A stretch of DNA of 64,000 nucleotides. It comes from Massilia sp. YIM B02443 (GTDB lineage Bacteria > Pseudomonadota > Gammaproteobacteria > Burkholderiales > Burkholderiaceae_D). The position numbers were made by a program, and so were the translations under genes. The stretch is from assembly GCF_030411955.1 (NCBI RefSeq), contig NZ_JASNRA010000008.1:1-64000 (forward strand). The letters are read 5' to 3'. A model generated the notes under the pieces. It saw only the letters and a program-made list of their open reading frames with translations. It made no database searches and was not told the origin of the DNA. Shown here piece by piece: positions 51,444-59,573 of this stretch. Every line of letters begins with the position of its first letter. The first letter of the stretch is position 1.

Positions 51444-52019
51444 GTGACGTACCGATTTTTCCGCCTCCTCGCATGCCAGCTGCTGCTGGCGTTTGCGTGT
51501 GCCTTCGCGGGCGCGCCGGCGTGGGCGGCTGACGGCATCGACATCACGCGCGCCACCATCGAGGCCGGGGACGACGGCTACCGCCTGAACACGGCCTACG
51601 ATTTCGAACTCAATCACGGTCTCAAGGATGCGATCCAGCACGGGGTGCAGCTGCACTTCACCACCGAGATCGAGCTGACCCGCCCGCGCTGGTGGTGGCG
51701 CGACGAGAAAGCGGTGGAGCAGAAGCGCACCATCCGCATTTCCTACGACGTGCTGACCCGCCAATACCACGTGATGGTGATGGGCAGCTTCCAGCAAAGC
51801 TTCCAGACCTTCGACGAAGCGATGTTCATGATCCGGCGTCCGACGCGCTGGCTGATCGCGCCCAAGGGCAAGCTCAAGCCCGGCGAAACCTATGAAGTCT
51901 CGCTGCGCATGTACATGGACCGCGAATACCTGCAGAAACCGTTGCAGGTGAACGCCTTCAACGACTCCGACTGGCGCCTCACCTCCAACAGGAAGACCTT
52001 CACCTACCGTGCGGAGTAA
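51444..52019 (+). CDS. DUF4390 domain-containing secreted protein
   Basis: This 191-residue protein starts at a GTG. A signal peptide (about 1-28, APAWAA) precedes a beta-rich domain with the DUF4390 pattern: LHFTTEIELTRPRWWWRDE, YHVMVMGSFQQSFQTFDEA and DSDWRLTSNRKTF. It is a periplasmic or membrane-associated protein of unknown role, almost always found before ntrY-like kinases in betaproteobacteria, as here. It overlaps the kinase start by 11 bases. Confidence 0.85.
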   Translation: MTYRFFRLLACQLLLAFACAFAGAPAWAADGIDITRATIEAGDDGYRLNTAYDFELNHGLKDAIQHGVQLHFTTEIELTRPRWWWRDEKAVEQKRTIRISYDVLTRQYHVMVMGSFQQSFQTFDEAMFMIRRPTRWLIAPKGKLKPGETYEVSLRMYMDREYLQKPLQVNAFNDSDWRLTSNRKTFTYRAE

Positions 52020-54342
52020 ATCGCTCAATCAGGCGTTGCGCTATGCGCTGGTGGTGGGCGGCACGATCGTCTCCATCCTGCTGTTCCTGCTGGCGTCGGC
52101 GTCCGACAATTCCGGCTTCTTCGACCGTTACTATGGCTGGCTGCTGGGCCTGAACACGGCGATGGCCGTGCTGCTGCTGACCCTGGTGGTGGTGGGCCTG
52201 GCGCGGCTCTATTCGCGCTACAAGGCCGGCAAGTTCGGCTCGCGCCTGATGGCCAGACTGGTGCTGCTGTTCGCCGGCATCGGCATCCTGCCCGGGCTGG
52301 TGATCTTCATGGTGTCGGTGATGTTCGTGTCGCATTCGATCGACTCCTGGTTCGACGTCAAGATCGAGGCCGCATTGACCTCGGGCCTGAATCTGGGGCG
52401 GGCGGCGCTGGACGAATCGCTGTCCGAACTGGGCGCCACCGGCCAGACCGCGGCCGCCACCCTGGCCGGCCAGAACGACATGACGGCGCAGCCGGTGCTG
52501 GCGCGTTTGCTGAGCGACACCAGCGGCCTGCAAAGCGCCATGCTGCTGGACGCCAACGGCGGCGTGCTGGCCGCCGCCACCGAAGACCGGCGCGCCAACC
52601 TGGCGGCCGACATTCCCGATCCGCAGATGCTGCGCTCGGCCTCGATGCCGGGCGGGTATGCGCGCGCCGAGGGCGGCATCGAACGCGATTTCCGCGACCA
52701 GGAAGCGCGCGGCAACGGCCAGGCCAATGCGCTCGACGCCGTCACCAGCCTGCGCCTGCGCGTGGTGCTGGCGGTGCCCGAGCCGCCCGGCGCGGCGCCG
52801 CGCTACCTGCAGCTGCTGCAATCGGTGCCGGTCAACCTGGCCTCGAATGCCGAAGTGCTGCGCACCGCCTACAGCGAATACCAGCAGCGCAACGTGGCGC
52901 GCACGGGCCTGCGCAAGATGTACATCGAAACGCTCACATTGACGCTGCTGCTGGCCATCTTCGGCGCCATCGCCAGCGCCTTCCTGATCGCCGGTAACCT
53001 GGCCCAGCCGCTGCTGGTGCTGGCCGAAGGCACCCAGGCGGTGGCCGAGGGCGACCTGTCGCCGCGCCCGATCGTCGAGACCAACGACGAACTGGGCACC
53101 CTGACCCAATCCTTCAACGCCATGACCGGCCAGCTGTTCGAGGCGAGGAGCGCGGTCGAGCGCAACCGCGCCGCGCTGCAAAGCGCCAAGGCCCACCTGG
53201 AGTCGGTGCTGGCGAACATGTCGGCCGGCGTGATCGTGCTCGACGCCGAAGGCACGGTGGTCAATTCCAACGACGCCGCCTACCGCATCCTGCAGGTGGA
53301 GCCGGGCGCGCTGGCCGGGCCGCTGGGGAAGATCCCGGGCCTCGAGCACTTCTCGCTGTGCATCACGCGCGCGTTCTCGGCCCAGAGCGCGCACTCGGCC
53401 GCCGACCGCCGCAAGCGCGGCCACTGGCAGCAGCAGATCGAGATCCCGCGCGACACGCTGCGCAAGTCGGGCGGCGAGGAAATCGACCATGACATCGTCT
53501 TGCTGGCGCGCGGCTCGCGCCTGCCGGTAGGCCTGGACAGCGGCTTCATCGTGGTGTTCGACGATATCTCGGACGTGATCACGGCCCAGCGCTCGGTGGC
53601 CTGGGGCGAGGTGGCGCGCCGCCTGGCGCACGAGATCAAGAACCCGCTCACGCCGATCCAGCTGGCGGCCGAGCGCATGCAGATGAAGCTGGAAGACCAT
53701 CTGCCCGAGACCCAGGCCGACCTCCTGCGCCGCAGCACCACCACCATCGTCAACCAGGTCGACGCCATGAAGCGCATGGTGGACGACTTCCGCGACTACG
53801 CGCGCACGCCGCCGGCGGTGCTCGAGCCGCTCGACCTGAACGGCCTGATCGAAGAGATCCTGAGCCTGTATCTGGCCGAGGACTCCACCGACATCATCCG
53901 CGCGCGCCTGGCGGGCGGCCTGCCGCGCGTGATGGGCGACGCCACCCAGCTGCGCCAGGTGATCCACAACCTGCTGCAGAACGCCCAGGATGCATTGACT
54001 GATCGTGACCGTGAGCGCGAGCCGGACGCGCCGCCGCCGCTGGTGGAGGTCACCACCGAAGCGATTCATTACACCGGCGCCGACGGCCTGGCCGGCACCG
54101 CGGTGCGCCTGGCGATCGTCGACAACGGCCCCGGTTTCGCGCCGCGCATCCTGGCGCGCGCCTTCGAACCCTACGTCACCTCGAAGGCGCGCGGCACCGG
54201 CCTCGGGCTGCCGATGGTGAAAAAGATCGTGGACGAACACGGCGGCCGGATCGATCTCACCAACCGCGCCGACGGGTGTGGCGCAGCGGTTTCGATTTTG
54301 CTGTTAAAGTTAGCCCCAGAGGCGAACTTGGCCGAAGTGTGA
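52009..54342 (+). CDS. ntrY: NtrY-like sensor histidine kinase
   Basis: This 777-residue kinase has several N-terminal membrane helices within about the first 120 residues (the last ending SVMFVSHSI), a periplasmic stretch, another helix near 310, then HAMP (NLAQPLLVLAEGTQAVAEGD) and PAS. HisKA has phospho-acceptor His541 (RLAHEIKNPLTPIQ), and HATPase has NLLQNAQDAL and GLGLPMVKKIVDEHGG. NtrY-type kinases link nitrogen, redox and envelope signals to NtrX. The GTG start overlaps the DUF4390 gene. Its likely partner is the regulator 52 bases downstream. Confidence 0.88.
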   Translation: MRSKSLNQALRYALVVGGTIVSILLFLLASASDNSGFFDRYYGWLLGLNTAMAVLLLTLVVVGLARLYSRYKAGKFGSRLMARLVLLFAGIGILPGLVIFMVSVMFVSHSIDSWFDVKIEAALTSGLNLGRAALDESLSELGATGQTAAATLAGQNDMTAQPVLARLLSDTSGLQSAMLLDANGGVLAAATEDRRANLAADIPDPQMLRSASMPGGYARAEGGIERDFRDQEARGNGQANALDAVTSLRLRVVLAVPEPPGAAPRYLQLLQSVPVNLASNAEVLRTAYSEYQQRNVARTGLRKMYIETLTLTLLLAIFGAIASAFLIAGNLAQPLLVLAEGTQAVAEGDLSPRPIVETNDELGTLTQSFNAMTGQLFEARSAVERNRAALQSAKAHLESVLANMSAGVIVLDAEGTVVNSNDAAYRILQVEPGALAGPLGKIPGLEHFSLCITRAFSAQSAHSAADRRKRGHWQQQIEIPRDTLRKSGGEEIDHDIVLLARGSRLPVGLDSGFIVVFDDISDVITAQRSVAWGEVARRLAHEIKNPLTPIQLAAERMQMKLEDHLPETQADLLRRSTTTIVNQVDAMKRMVDDFRDYARTPPAVLEPLDLNGLIEEILSLYLAEDSTDIIRARLAGGLPRVMGDATQLRQVIHNLLQNAQDALTDRDREREPDAPPPLVEVTTEAIHYTGADGLAGTAVRLAIVDNGPGFAPRILARAFEPYVTSKARGTGLGLPMVKKIVDEHGGRIDLTNRADGCGAAVSILLLKLAPEANLAEV

Positions 54343-54394
54343 AAGACTTATAAAATACACACCATGACGGGTAGAAGATCAGGAAGGCAGAGAG

Positions 54395-55192
54395 ATGGCG
54401 AACATACTCGTAGTTGACGATGAAATGGGCATCCGGGAACTGCTGTCCGAGATCCTTGGCGATGAAGGCCACGCCATCACCCTGGCCGAGAACGCGCAGC
54501 AGGCGCGCGAGGCGCGTGCGGCGGGGGCGCCCGACCTGGTGCTGCTCGATATCTGGATGCCGGACACCGACGGCGTCACCCTGCTCAAGGAGTGGCAGCG
54601 CGATGGCTTGCTGACCATGCCGGTGATCATGATGTCGGGCCACGCCACCATCGACACCGCGGTCGAGGCGACGCGCATCGGCGCATTGAATTTCCTCGAA
54701 AAACCGATTGCCCTGCAAAAGCTGCTGAAAGCCGTGCAGCAGGGCCTGAGCCGGGCCCAGGAAGTGGCGCGCGCGCCGATGGCGCCGCCGCGGCCGATCG
54801 CCCCGAGCGCGCCGGCCGTGGCCAGCGAACCGGCCGCCAGCGCGCCGATGTTCGCGCCGCCGCCGGGAGCGGGGCTGGGCGCGGGTGTCGGCATGAACGC
54901 GGGTGTGGGCGGCATGGGCGGCATGGGCGGCATGGCCGGCGGCGGCAACGGCACCCGCCTGGTGCACGCGATCTCGCATGGGGAGGGCACCGGCTACACG
55001 CTGTCGTTCGACCTGCCGCTGCGCGAGGCGCGCGACGCCTTCGAGCGCATGTACTTCGAACACCACCTGGGGCGCGAAGGCGGCAGCATGACGCGCGTGG
55101 CCGAGAAGACCGGCCTCGAGCGCACTCACCTGTACCGCAAGCTCAAGCAGCTGGGCGTCGAGCCGGGCAAGCTGGCCAAAAAAGGGGGCTGA
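54395..55192 (+). CDS. NtrX-like response regulator without the sigma-54 ATPase domain
   Basis: This 265-residue regulator has a receiver domain (1-118, Asp52 in LLDIWMPDTDG, Lys in EKPI). A linker of about 75 residues goes from Ala/Pro-rich to Gly/Met-rich (GVGGMGGMGGMAGGGNG). A C-terminal NtrX-type segment (DLPLREARDAFERMYFEHHL) ends in a Fis-like helix-turn-helix (MTRVAEKTGLERTHLYRKLK). True NtrX carries an AAA+ domain (GESGTGKE, GAFTGA) in between; it is absent here, so this regulator cannot remodel sigma-54 polymerase itself. It follows the kinase gene and precedes a CobW-like gene whose start overlaps its stop. Confidence 0.9.
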   Translation: MANILVVDDEMGIRELLSEILGDEGHAITLAENAQQAREARAAGAPDLVLLDIWMPDTDGVTLLKEWQRDGLLTMPVIMMSGHATIDTAVEATRIGALNFLEKPIALQKLLKAVQQGLSRAQEVARAPMAPPRPIAPSAPAVASEPAASAPMFAPPPGAGLGAGVGMNAGVGGMGGMGGMAGGGNGTRLVHAISHGEGTGYTLSFDLPLREARDAFERMYFEHHLGREGGSMTRVAEKTGLERTHLYRKLKQLGVEPGKLAKKGG

Positions 55193-55641
55193 TGGCGGGG
55201 CCGATGGCGCCTGTCGCCACCACCCTCGTCAGCGGCGCCAGCGCCGGCGCGCGCGAAGGCGCGATCGCGGCGCTGCTGGCATCCGCATCGCATGACACGG
55301 CCGTCTCCGCTCCAGGGGACGGCGCACTCGCTCCCGATGCTTCCACCGACCATCCTTCCGTATTCGACGCCGTCATCCTCGAAGGATTCGGCGTCGCCGC
55401 CGAGCCGCTTGCAAGCGGCCCCGGCCTGCATGTGACGCGGATCGCTCCAGGCTGCCTGTGCTGCGACGGCAATCTGGTTTTGCGTGTAACATTGAATCGA
55501 TTGCTGCGCCAACGCCCTCGACGATTGTTCATCGGTCTGGCGAGCAGCGAACATCTTGATCAGTTGCGATCGTGGCTGCAGTCGACGCCATACGATCAGC
55601 TGTTGAGGCTAAACCCGGTGGTCTCCGCGACTCCCGCTTAA
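55192..55641 (+). CDS. Putative CobW/YjiA-like protein lacking an intact P-loop
   Basis: This 149-residue protein starts at an ATG overlapping the regulator stop (TGATG). The middle resembles the COG0523 G3E GTPase core: IAPGCLCCDGNLVLRVTLNR holds the metal-binding CxCC, followed by PRRLFIGLASSEHLDQLRSWL. The position of Walker A is occupied by SGASAGAREGAIAALL, without the GxxxxGK(S/T) lysine, and the usual C-terminal domain is absent (family about 300-400 residues). It may be a degenerate metal-handling protein. I am unsure of any function. Confidence 0.6.
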   Translation: MAGPMAPVATTLVSGASAGAREGAIAALLASASHDTAVSAPGDGALAPDASTDHPSVFDAVILEGFGVAAEPLASGPGLHVTRIAPGCLCCDGNLVLRVTLNRLLRQRPRRLFIGLASSEHLDQLRSWLQSTPYDQLLRLNPVVSATPA

Positions 55642-55785
55642 GACCCGCCACCCGATATGGACATCGTGTGGTCACTCTTGAAATCGGTTTGGCCAGCCCC
55701 ACCTCTTTAACGAAGTGAAGAGCCTGCCGCTCGCCGCCAGACGGCAGGTTTGCACAAAACACTCTGATCAAGAGAAGGAGTCATC

Positions 55786-56043
55786 ATGAACATGATCTAC
55801 AACAGCGAACAGTACAGCATCGTCGAATTCGGCGTGGACCGCGAAGTCGAGGCGCTGCGTTTTGGCGGCTTTGAAATCGTCGACAAGGCGGGCCGGTGCG
55901 AAGCGTTCATCGGTGGCCGTCTGGCGCAGTCGTTCCGGCGCGAAGTCAACAACCTGATTGCGAGCGAACCGACGATGGAAGAGATCGACGACTTCCTCGG
56001 TTCGTACGACACCCTGATGAGCCAACCGGTGGTGCTGCATTAA
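55786..56043 (+). CDS. DUF3567 family protein
   Basis: This 85-residue protein starts MNMIYNSEQYSIVEFGVD and continues with GGFEIVDKAGRCEAFIGGRL and EPTMEEIDDFLGSYDTLMSQ. That matches DUF3567, small proteins restricted largely to Burkholderiales, of unknown function. It has a good GAGAAGGAG ribosome site. A weak CCTGCCG/CGGCAGG hairpin (55723-55748) lies in the spacer before it. Confidence 0.85.
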   Translation: MNMIYNSEQYSIVEFGVDREVEALRFGGFEIVDKAGRCEAFIGGRLAQSFRREVNNLIASEPTMEEIDDFLGSYDTLMSQPVVLH

Positions 56044-56345
56044 GCGCCGTGCGGTAGGGTTTTAGCAGTTAGCTTGGAACTCATTCAAACTTGCGTAGTC
56101 TTATCATACGGCGGTGAGTTCCACCGTGTCAGCCTGTGGAGAAGACGGCTCTGGCCCTGCAAAATTGCAGGGTGAAACCAGCTTCGACGAAGCAGGAATT
56201 CAACGGTAAAGCTAGCTGTGAATAGTTTTACGTAAGTTTGAAGGAACGGAATAGCAATGGCTTGCGTGCTCATATGACGAGCACGAGAGAAAGACAGCGC
56301 TACCAGCCCCGAGGCCGGTAGCGCATTACAACACACCACTCCCGC
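56044..56345. other. Intergenic stretch between DUF3567 gene and the TonB receptor
   Basis: 302 bases with no convincing gene; a minus-strand 84-codon reading (56085-56339) has no recognisable motif and unusual codon use. It is A/T-richer than its surroundings. The only structure seen is the hairpin at 56297-56324. Confidence 0.6.
56297..56324 (-). terminator. Hairpin downstream of the TonB receptor gene
   Basis: GCGCTACC and GGTAGCGC, extended by GCC/GGC across one wobble, close over a 4-base loop, 22 bases after the receptor stop. On the minus strand the following bases are TGTCTTTCTCTC, a weak U-rich tail. Confidence 0.55.
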
Positions 56346-58547
56346 TTAGAAGTCCACCTGCGCCGACAGCAGGACGGTACGCGGCGCCGCCACGGTGCCC
56401 ACCGTCGCCAGCGTGCTGCTCGACAGCCAGTACGCCTTGTTGGCCACATTCTCCACGTTCAGACGCAGTACCACGGGTTTGCCCATCACCGCGGTGGTGT
56501 AACGCGCGCCGATGTCGATCCGGTTCCACGACGGCAGCAGCAAGGTGTTGGCGACGTCGAACGGCGCTTCGGCGGTGTAGATCGCGCGCGCGTTCAGGCC
56601 CAGGCCCGGCACCCATGGCAGGTCCCAGTCGGCGCCCAGGTTGAAGGCGCGCTTCGGCACGCCGATCGCATCCTTGCCGTCGTTGACGCCGCCGGCGCTG
56701 CGCTCGAGCGTGGCGTCGTAGAAGATGGCGCTGGCCATCAGGCGCACGCCGCCGGCCACTTCGCCCATCGTCGACAGTTCCAGGCCGCGGTTGCGCTGCT
56801 TGCCGTCCAGGCTGTAGATATTGGTGAACGGATCGGTCAGCGCGTTGGGGCGGTCGACCTGGAATACCGAGACCGCGCTCATCATCTTGTCGTGTTCGAC
56901 CTTGACGCCCGCTTCGTACTGCTTCGAGCGGTACGGCGGGAACACTTCGCCGCGGTTCGCCGCGGTGTCCGGCGCGGTGCTGCCGCGCGACAGGCCGGCG
57001 GTGAAGTTACCGTACACCGAGACGTTGTCGACCGGCTTGAACACGATGCCGGCCAGCGGCGCCACCGCGCTTTCGTCGTACGCACCGGTGACGGCGCCGG
57101 CGGCGTTCAGGTTCTTCGCGTCCACCGTCTGGCGCCGCGCGCCGGCCGTGATCAGGAGGCGGTCGTCCATGAACGACACGGTGTCGGTCACCGCGATGCT
57201 GGACAGCTTGGTGCGCGAGTTGAGCGTGGTGGCGCGGCGCTCGCCGCTCATGACCGGCAGCGGCGCCGGGTAATAGATGTTCGACACGACGGGAGCGCTG
57301 GTGGCGGTCAGGTAGAAGCTGCCGGCCTCGGTTTCCAGCGCCGACGCCGACACCGCGGCCACGTGCTTGATGCCGCCGGTGTTGAAGTTGAAGCGCGCGC
57401 CGACTTCGCCGGTCTTGTTGTGCGAGGCCGCATCGTACCAGGCGTTACTGACGCGCATATTGCCGTTGGCGTCGATCGCGTCGTTGCCGCGCACCGACGG
57501 GAAATCCTGCTCGCTGGCGCCGTAGCGGTAGCCGCCGGTCGCGTACAGCATCACGTTCCGGTTCAGGTCGTACTCGACGCGCGACGAGATGGTGGCATCG
57601 CGCAGCGTCAGCTCGGCGCCGGGATACAGCGCGCGGTGGCCGGACGGCGCCTTCGGAATGCTGCGGATGCCCGGGCGGAAGCCGGTCTGGGCGCGGAAGG
57701 TGTCGGTGTCTTCGCGCTGGGCATAGGTGTCGAGGGTCCAGCGCAGATTGCTCGAACGGTAGTCCAGCGCCAGGGCCAGCACGCTCGCTTCCATCTGACC
57801 GTCGTCGAGCGTGGTGTCGCCCTTGCGGTAGACGCCGTTGAAGCGCACGCCCCATTCGCCGTTCTCGCCGAAGCGGCGGCCGACGTCGACGTGGGCGCCG
57901 AGGATGGCCTGGCTCTCGAAGGTGCCGGTGACGCGCGTGAGCGGCTTGTCGCCGGCCTTCTTGGTGACGATGTTGATGTTGCCGCCGACGCCGCCGCTCG
58001 GGCTGATACCGTACATCAGCGTGCCCGGGCCTTTCAGCACTTCCACGCGTTCCATGATCGCGGCCGGCATGCGGTTCGACGAAGTCAGACCATACAAACC
58101 ATTCAGGCCGACGTCGCCGCTGGTGACGTTGAAGCCGCGGATCTGGAAGTCTTCGCTGAAGCCGCCGGTCGAGGTCATCAGGCGCACCGAGGCGTCGTTG
58201 ACGACCACGTCGGCCAGGGTGCGCGCCTGCACGTCTTCCAGCATCTTCGAGGTGTAGTTGGTGGTATTGAACGGGGTGTCCATGACGTCGCCCGCGCCCA
58301 GCACGCCGAGGCTGCCGCGGCGCGCCACGCCGCCGTTCATGTACGGCGCTTCGGCGTCGCCCCTGGCGCCGGTGATGACGACGCTCTCGATCTGCTGGCC
58401 GGCGCTTTGCTGGGCCTGGGCTGCCAGTGGCAGCAGGGCGATCGGCGCCACGACGGCGCCGTTCAGGGCCAGCTTGACCAGGCGGGCCAGCCGCTTCTGA
58501 CGGCAAACCGGAGAATTATCGTAGGTAGGCGACTGCAAAGTGTTCAT
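56346..58547 (-). CDS. TonB-dependent siderophore receptor
   Basis: This 733-residue outer-membrane receptor starts MNTLQSPTYDNS; I used the ATG at 58547 because a signal-like hydrophobic segment (ALNGAVVAPIALLPLAAQAQ) follows. The TonB box region is IESVVITGA, then a plug domain (FQIRGFNVTSGDVGLNGLYG, MERVEVLKGPGTLMYGISPS, GGNINIVTKK) and a 22-strand barrel ending in Phe (TVLLSAQVDF). It is predicted to import a ferric siderophore; the ligand is unknown. A Fur-box-like element lies 24 bases upstream. Confidence 0.92.
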   Translation of the reverse strand: MNTLQSPTYDNSPVCRQKRLARLVKLALNGAVVAPIALLPLAAQAQQSAGQQIESVVITGARGDAEAPYMNGGVARRGSLGVLGAGDVMDTPFNTTNYTSKMLEDVQARTLADVVVNDASVRLMTSTGGFSEDFQIRGFNVTSGDVGLNGLYGLTSSNRMPAAIMERVEVLKGPGTLMYGISPSGGVGGNINIVTKKAGDKPLTRVTGTFESQAILGAHVDVGRRFGENGEWGVRFNGVYRKGDTTLDDGQMEASVLALALDYRSSNLRWTLDTYAQREDTDTFRAQTGFRPGIRSIPKAPSGHRALYPGAELTLRDATISSRVEYDLNRNVMLYATGGYRYGASEQDFPSVRGNDAIDANGNMRVSNAWYDAASHNKTGEVGARFNFNTGGIKHVAAVSASALETEAGSFYLTATSAPVVSNIYYPAPLPVMSGERRATTLNSRTKLSSIAVTDTVSFMDDRLLITAGARRQTVDAKNLNAAGAVTGAYDESAVAPLAGIVFKPVDNVSVYGNFTAGLSRGSTAPDTAANRGEVFPPYRSKQYEAGVKVEHDKMMSAVSVFQVDRPNALTDPFTNIYSLDGKQRNRGLELSTMGEVAGGVRLMASAIFYDATLERSAGGVNDGKDAIGVPKRAFNLGADWDLPWVPGLGLNARAIYTAEAPFDVANTLLLPSWNRIDIGARYTTAVMGKPVVLRLNVENVANKAYWLSSSTLATVGTVAAPRTVLLSAQVDF

Positions 58548-58570
58548 GGAAACCCTGGATTCTTTTTGTA

Positions 58571-58601
58571 AATGAGAATGACTATTATATTCATTCGCAT
58601 T
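58571..58601 (-). promoter_or_regulatory. Fur-box-like operator
   Basis: AATGAGAATGA and TCATTCGCATT are 11-base inverted arms with one mismatch, nine bases apart, closely fitting the GATAATGATAATCATTATC-type Fur operator (AATGCGAATGA...). It sits 24 bases before the siderophore receptor start and 63 bases before the divergent amidotransferase gene. Iron-dependent repression of the receptor is expected. Confidence 0.72.
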
Positions 58602-58663
58602 TTGAGGGTCAATCCGCCCGGCCGCGAAAGCCATGGGCGCGGCCGGCATGGTAAGCTGCGGCC

Positions 58664-59437
58664 ATGTGCCAGCTACTCGGAATGAATTGCAATGTCCCTA
58701 CCGACATTGTTTTCTCTTTTACCGGCTTCGCCCACCGCGGCGGGCGTACCGATACCCACCATGACGGCTGGGGCATCGCCTTCTTCGAGGGCAGCGGGGT
58801 GCGCCATTTCGTCGACCACCAGGCCGCGATTGCTTCGCCGATCGCCGAGCTGATCAAGCGCTATCCGATCAAGTCGACCAACGTCATCGCCCACATCCGC
58901 AAGGCCACCGTGGGCCAGGTGGCGCTCGAGAACTGCCACCCGTTCGTGCGCGAGCTGTGGGGCCGCTACTGGGTGTTCGCCCACAACGGCGATCTGAAGG
59001 ACTTTGCGCCGCCGCTCGACGGGCCGTTCCGTCCGGTGGGCAGCACCGACAGCGAGCTGGCGTTCTGCTACCTGCTGCAATGCCTGCGCCAGGAGTTCGG
59101 CGATGGGCCGGAGCATGCGCCGGACCACGCCGCCTTGCGCGCCGCCCTGGCGCGCATCATTCCCGGCATCGCCGCCCACGGCACCTTCAACATGATGCTG
59201 TCGGACGGCACGGCGCTGTTCACCCATTGCTCGACCAAGCTCTGCTACGTGGTACGGCAATATCCGTTTGTTACGGCCTGCCTGTCGGACGAGGATCTGT
59301 CGGTCGACTTCTCGCAGGTGACCACGCCCAACGACCGGGTCGCGATCATCGTCACCGAACCGCTCACCAACAACGAAACCTGGACTCAATTCCAGCCCGG
59401 CGAACTGAAACTGTTCGTGGACGGCTTGCCACAATAA
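58664..59437 (+). CDS. Class II glutamine amidotransferase (YafJ-like)
   Basis: This 257-residue protein has the N-terminal nucleophile Cys2 (MCQLLGMNCN), exposed after Met removal, and the class II pattern FAHRGGRTDTHHDGWGIAFF, AHIRKATVGQVALENCHPF and WVFAHNGDLK. It frees ammonia or a glutamyl group from a glutamine-like substrate; the YafJ group has no defined substrate, though related enzymes act in ergothioneine synthesis (EgtC). Divergent from the TonB receptor and sharing its 116-base upstream region. Confidence 0.88.
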   Translation: MCQLLGMNCNVPTDIVFSFTGFAHRGGRTDTHHDGWGIAFFEGSGVRHFVDHQAAIASPIAELIKRYPIKSTNVIAHIRKATVGQVALENCHPFVRELWGRYWVFAHNGDLKDFAPPLDGPFRPVGSTDSELAFCYLLQCLRQEFGDGPEHAPDHAALRAALARIIPGIAAHGTFNMMLSDGTALFTHCSTKLCYVVRQYPFVTACLSDEDLSVDFSQVTTPNDRVAIIVTEPLTNNETWTQFQPGELKLFVDGLPQ

Positions 59438-59573
59438 TCGTCGTTCAGACAATGCCTGATGTCGGAAGTGGTGATATTTTGCTATCATTCTCCGAGTAAA
59501 TTAGTTCACTAATTCAAGCATTGAATCGCTGATGCGGTACAGTAGTCACGTTGCCGCGACGAAGAGAGACGCC

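Noticed and set aside
56085..56339. An 84-codon minus-strand frame between the DUF3567 and TonB receptor genes
   Set aside because: No ribosome site, atypical codon use for this genome, and it overlaps the candidate terminator hairpin.
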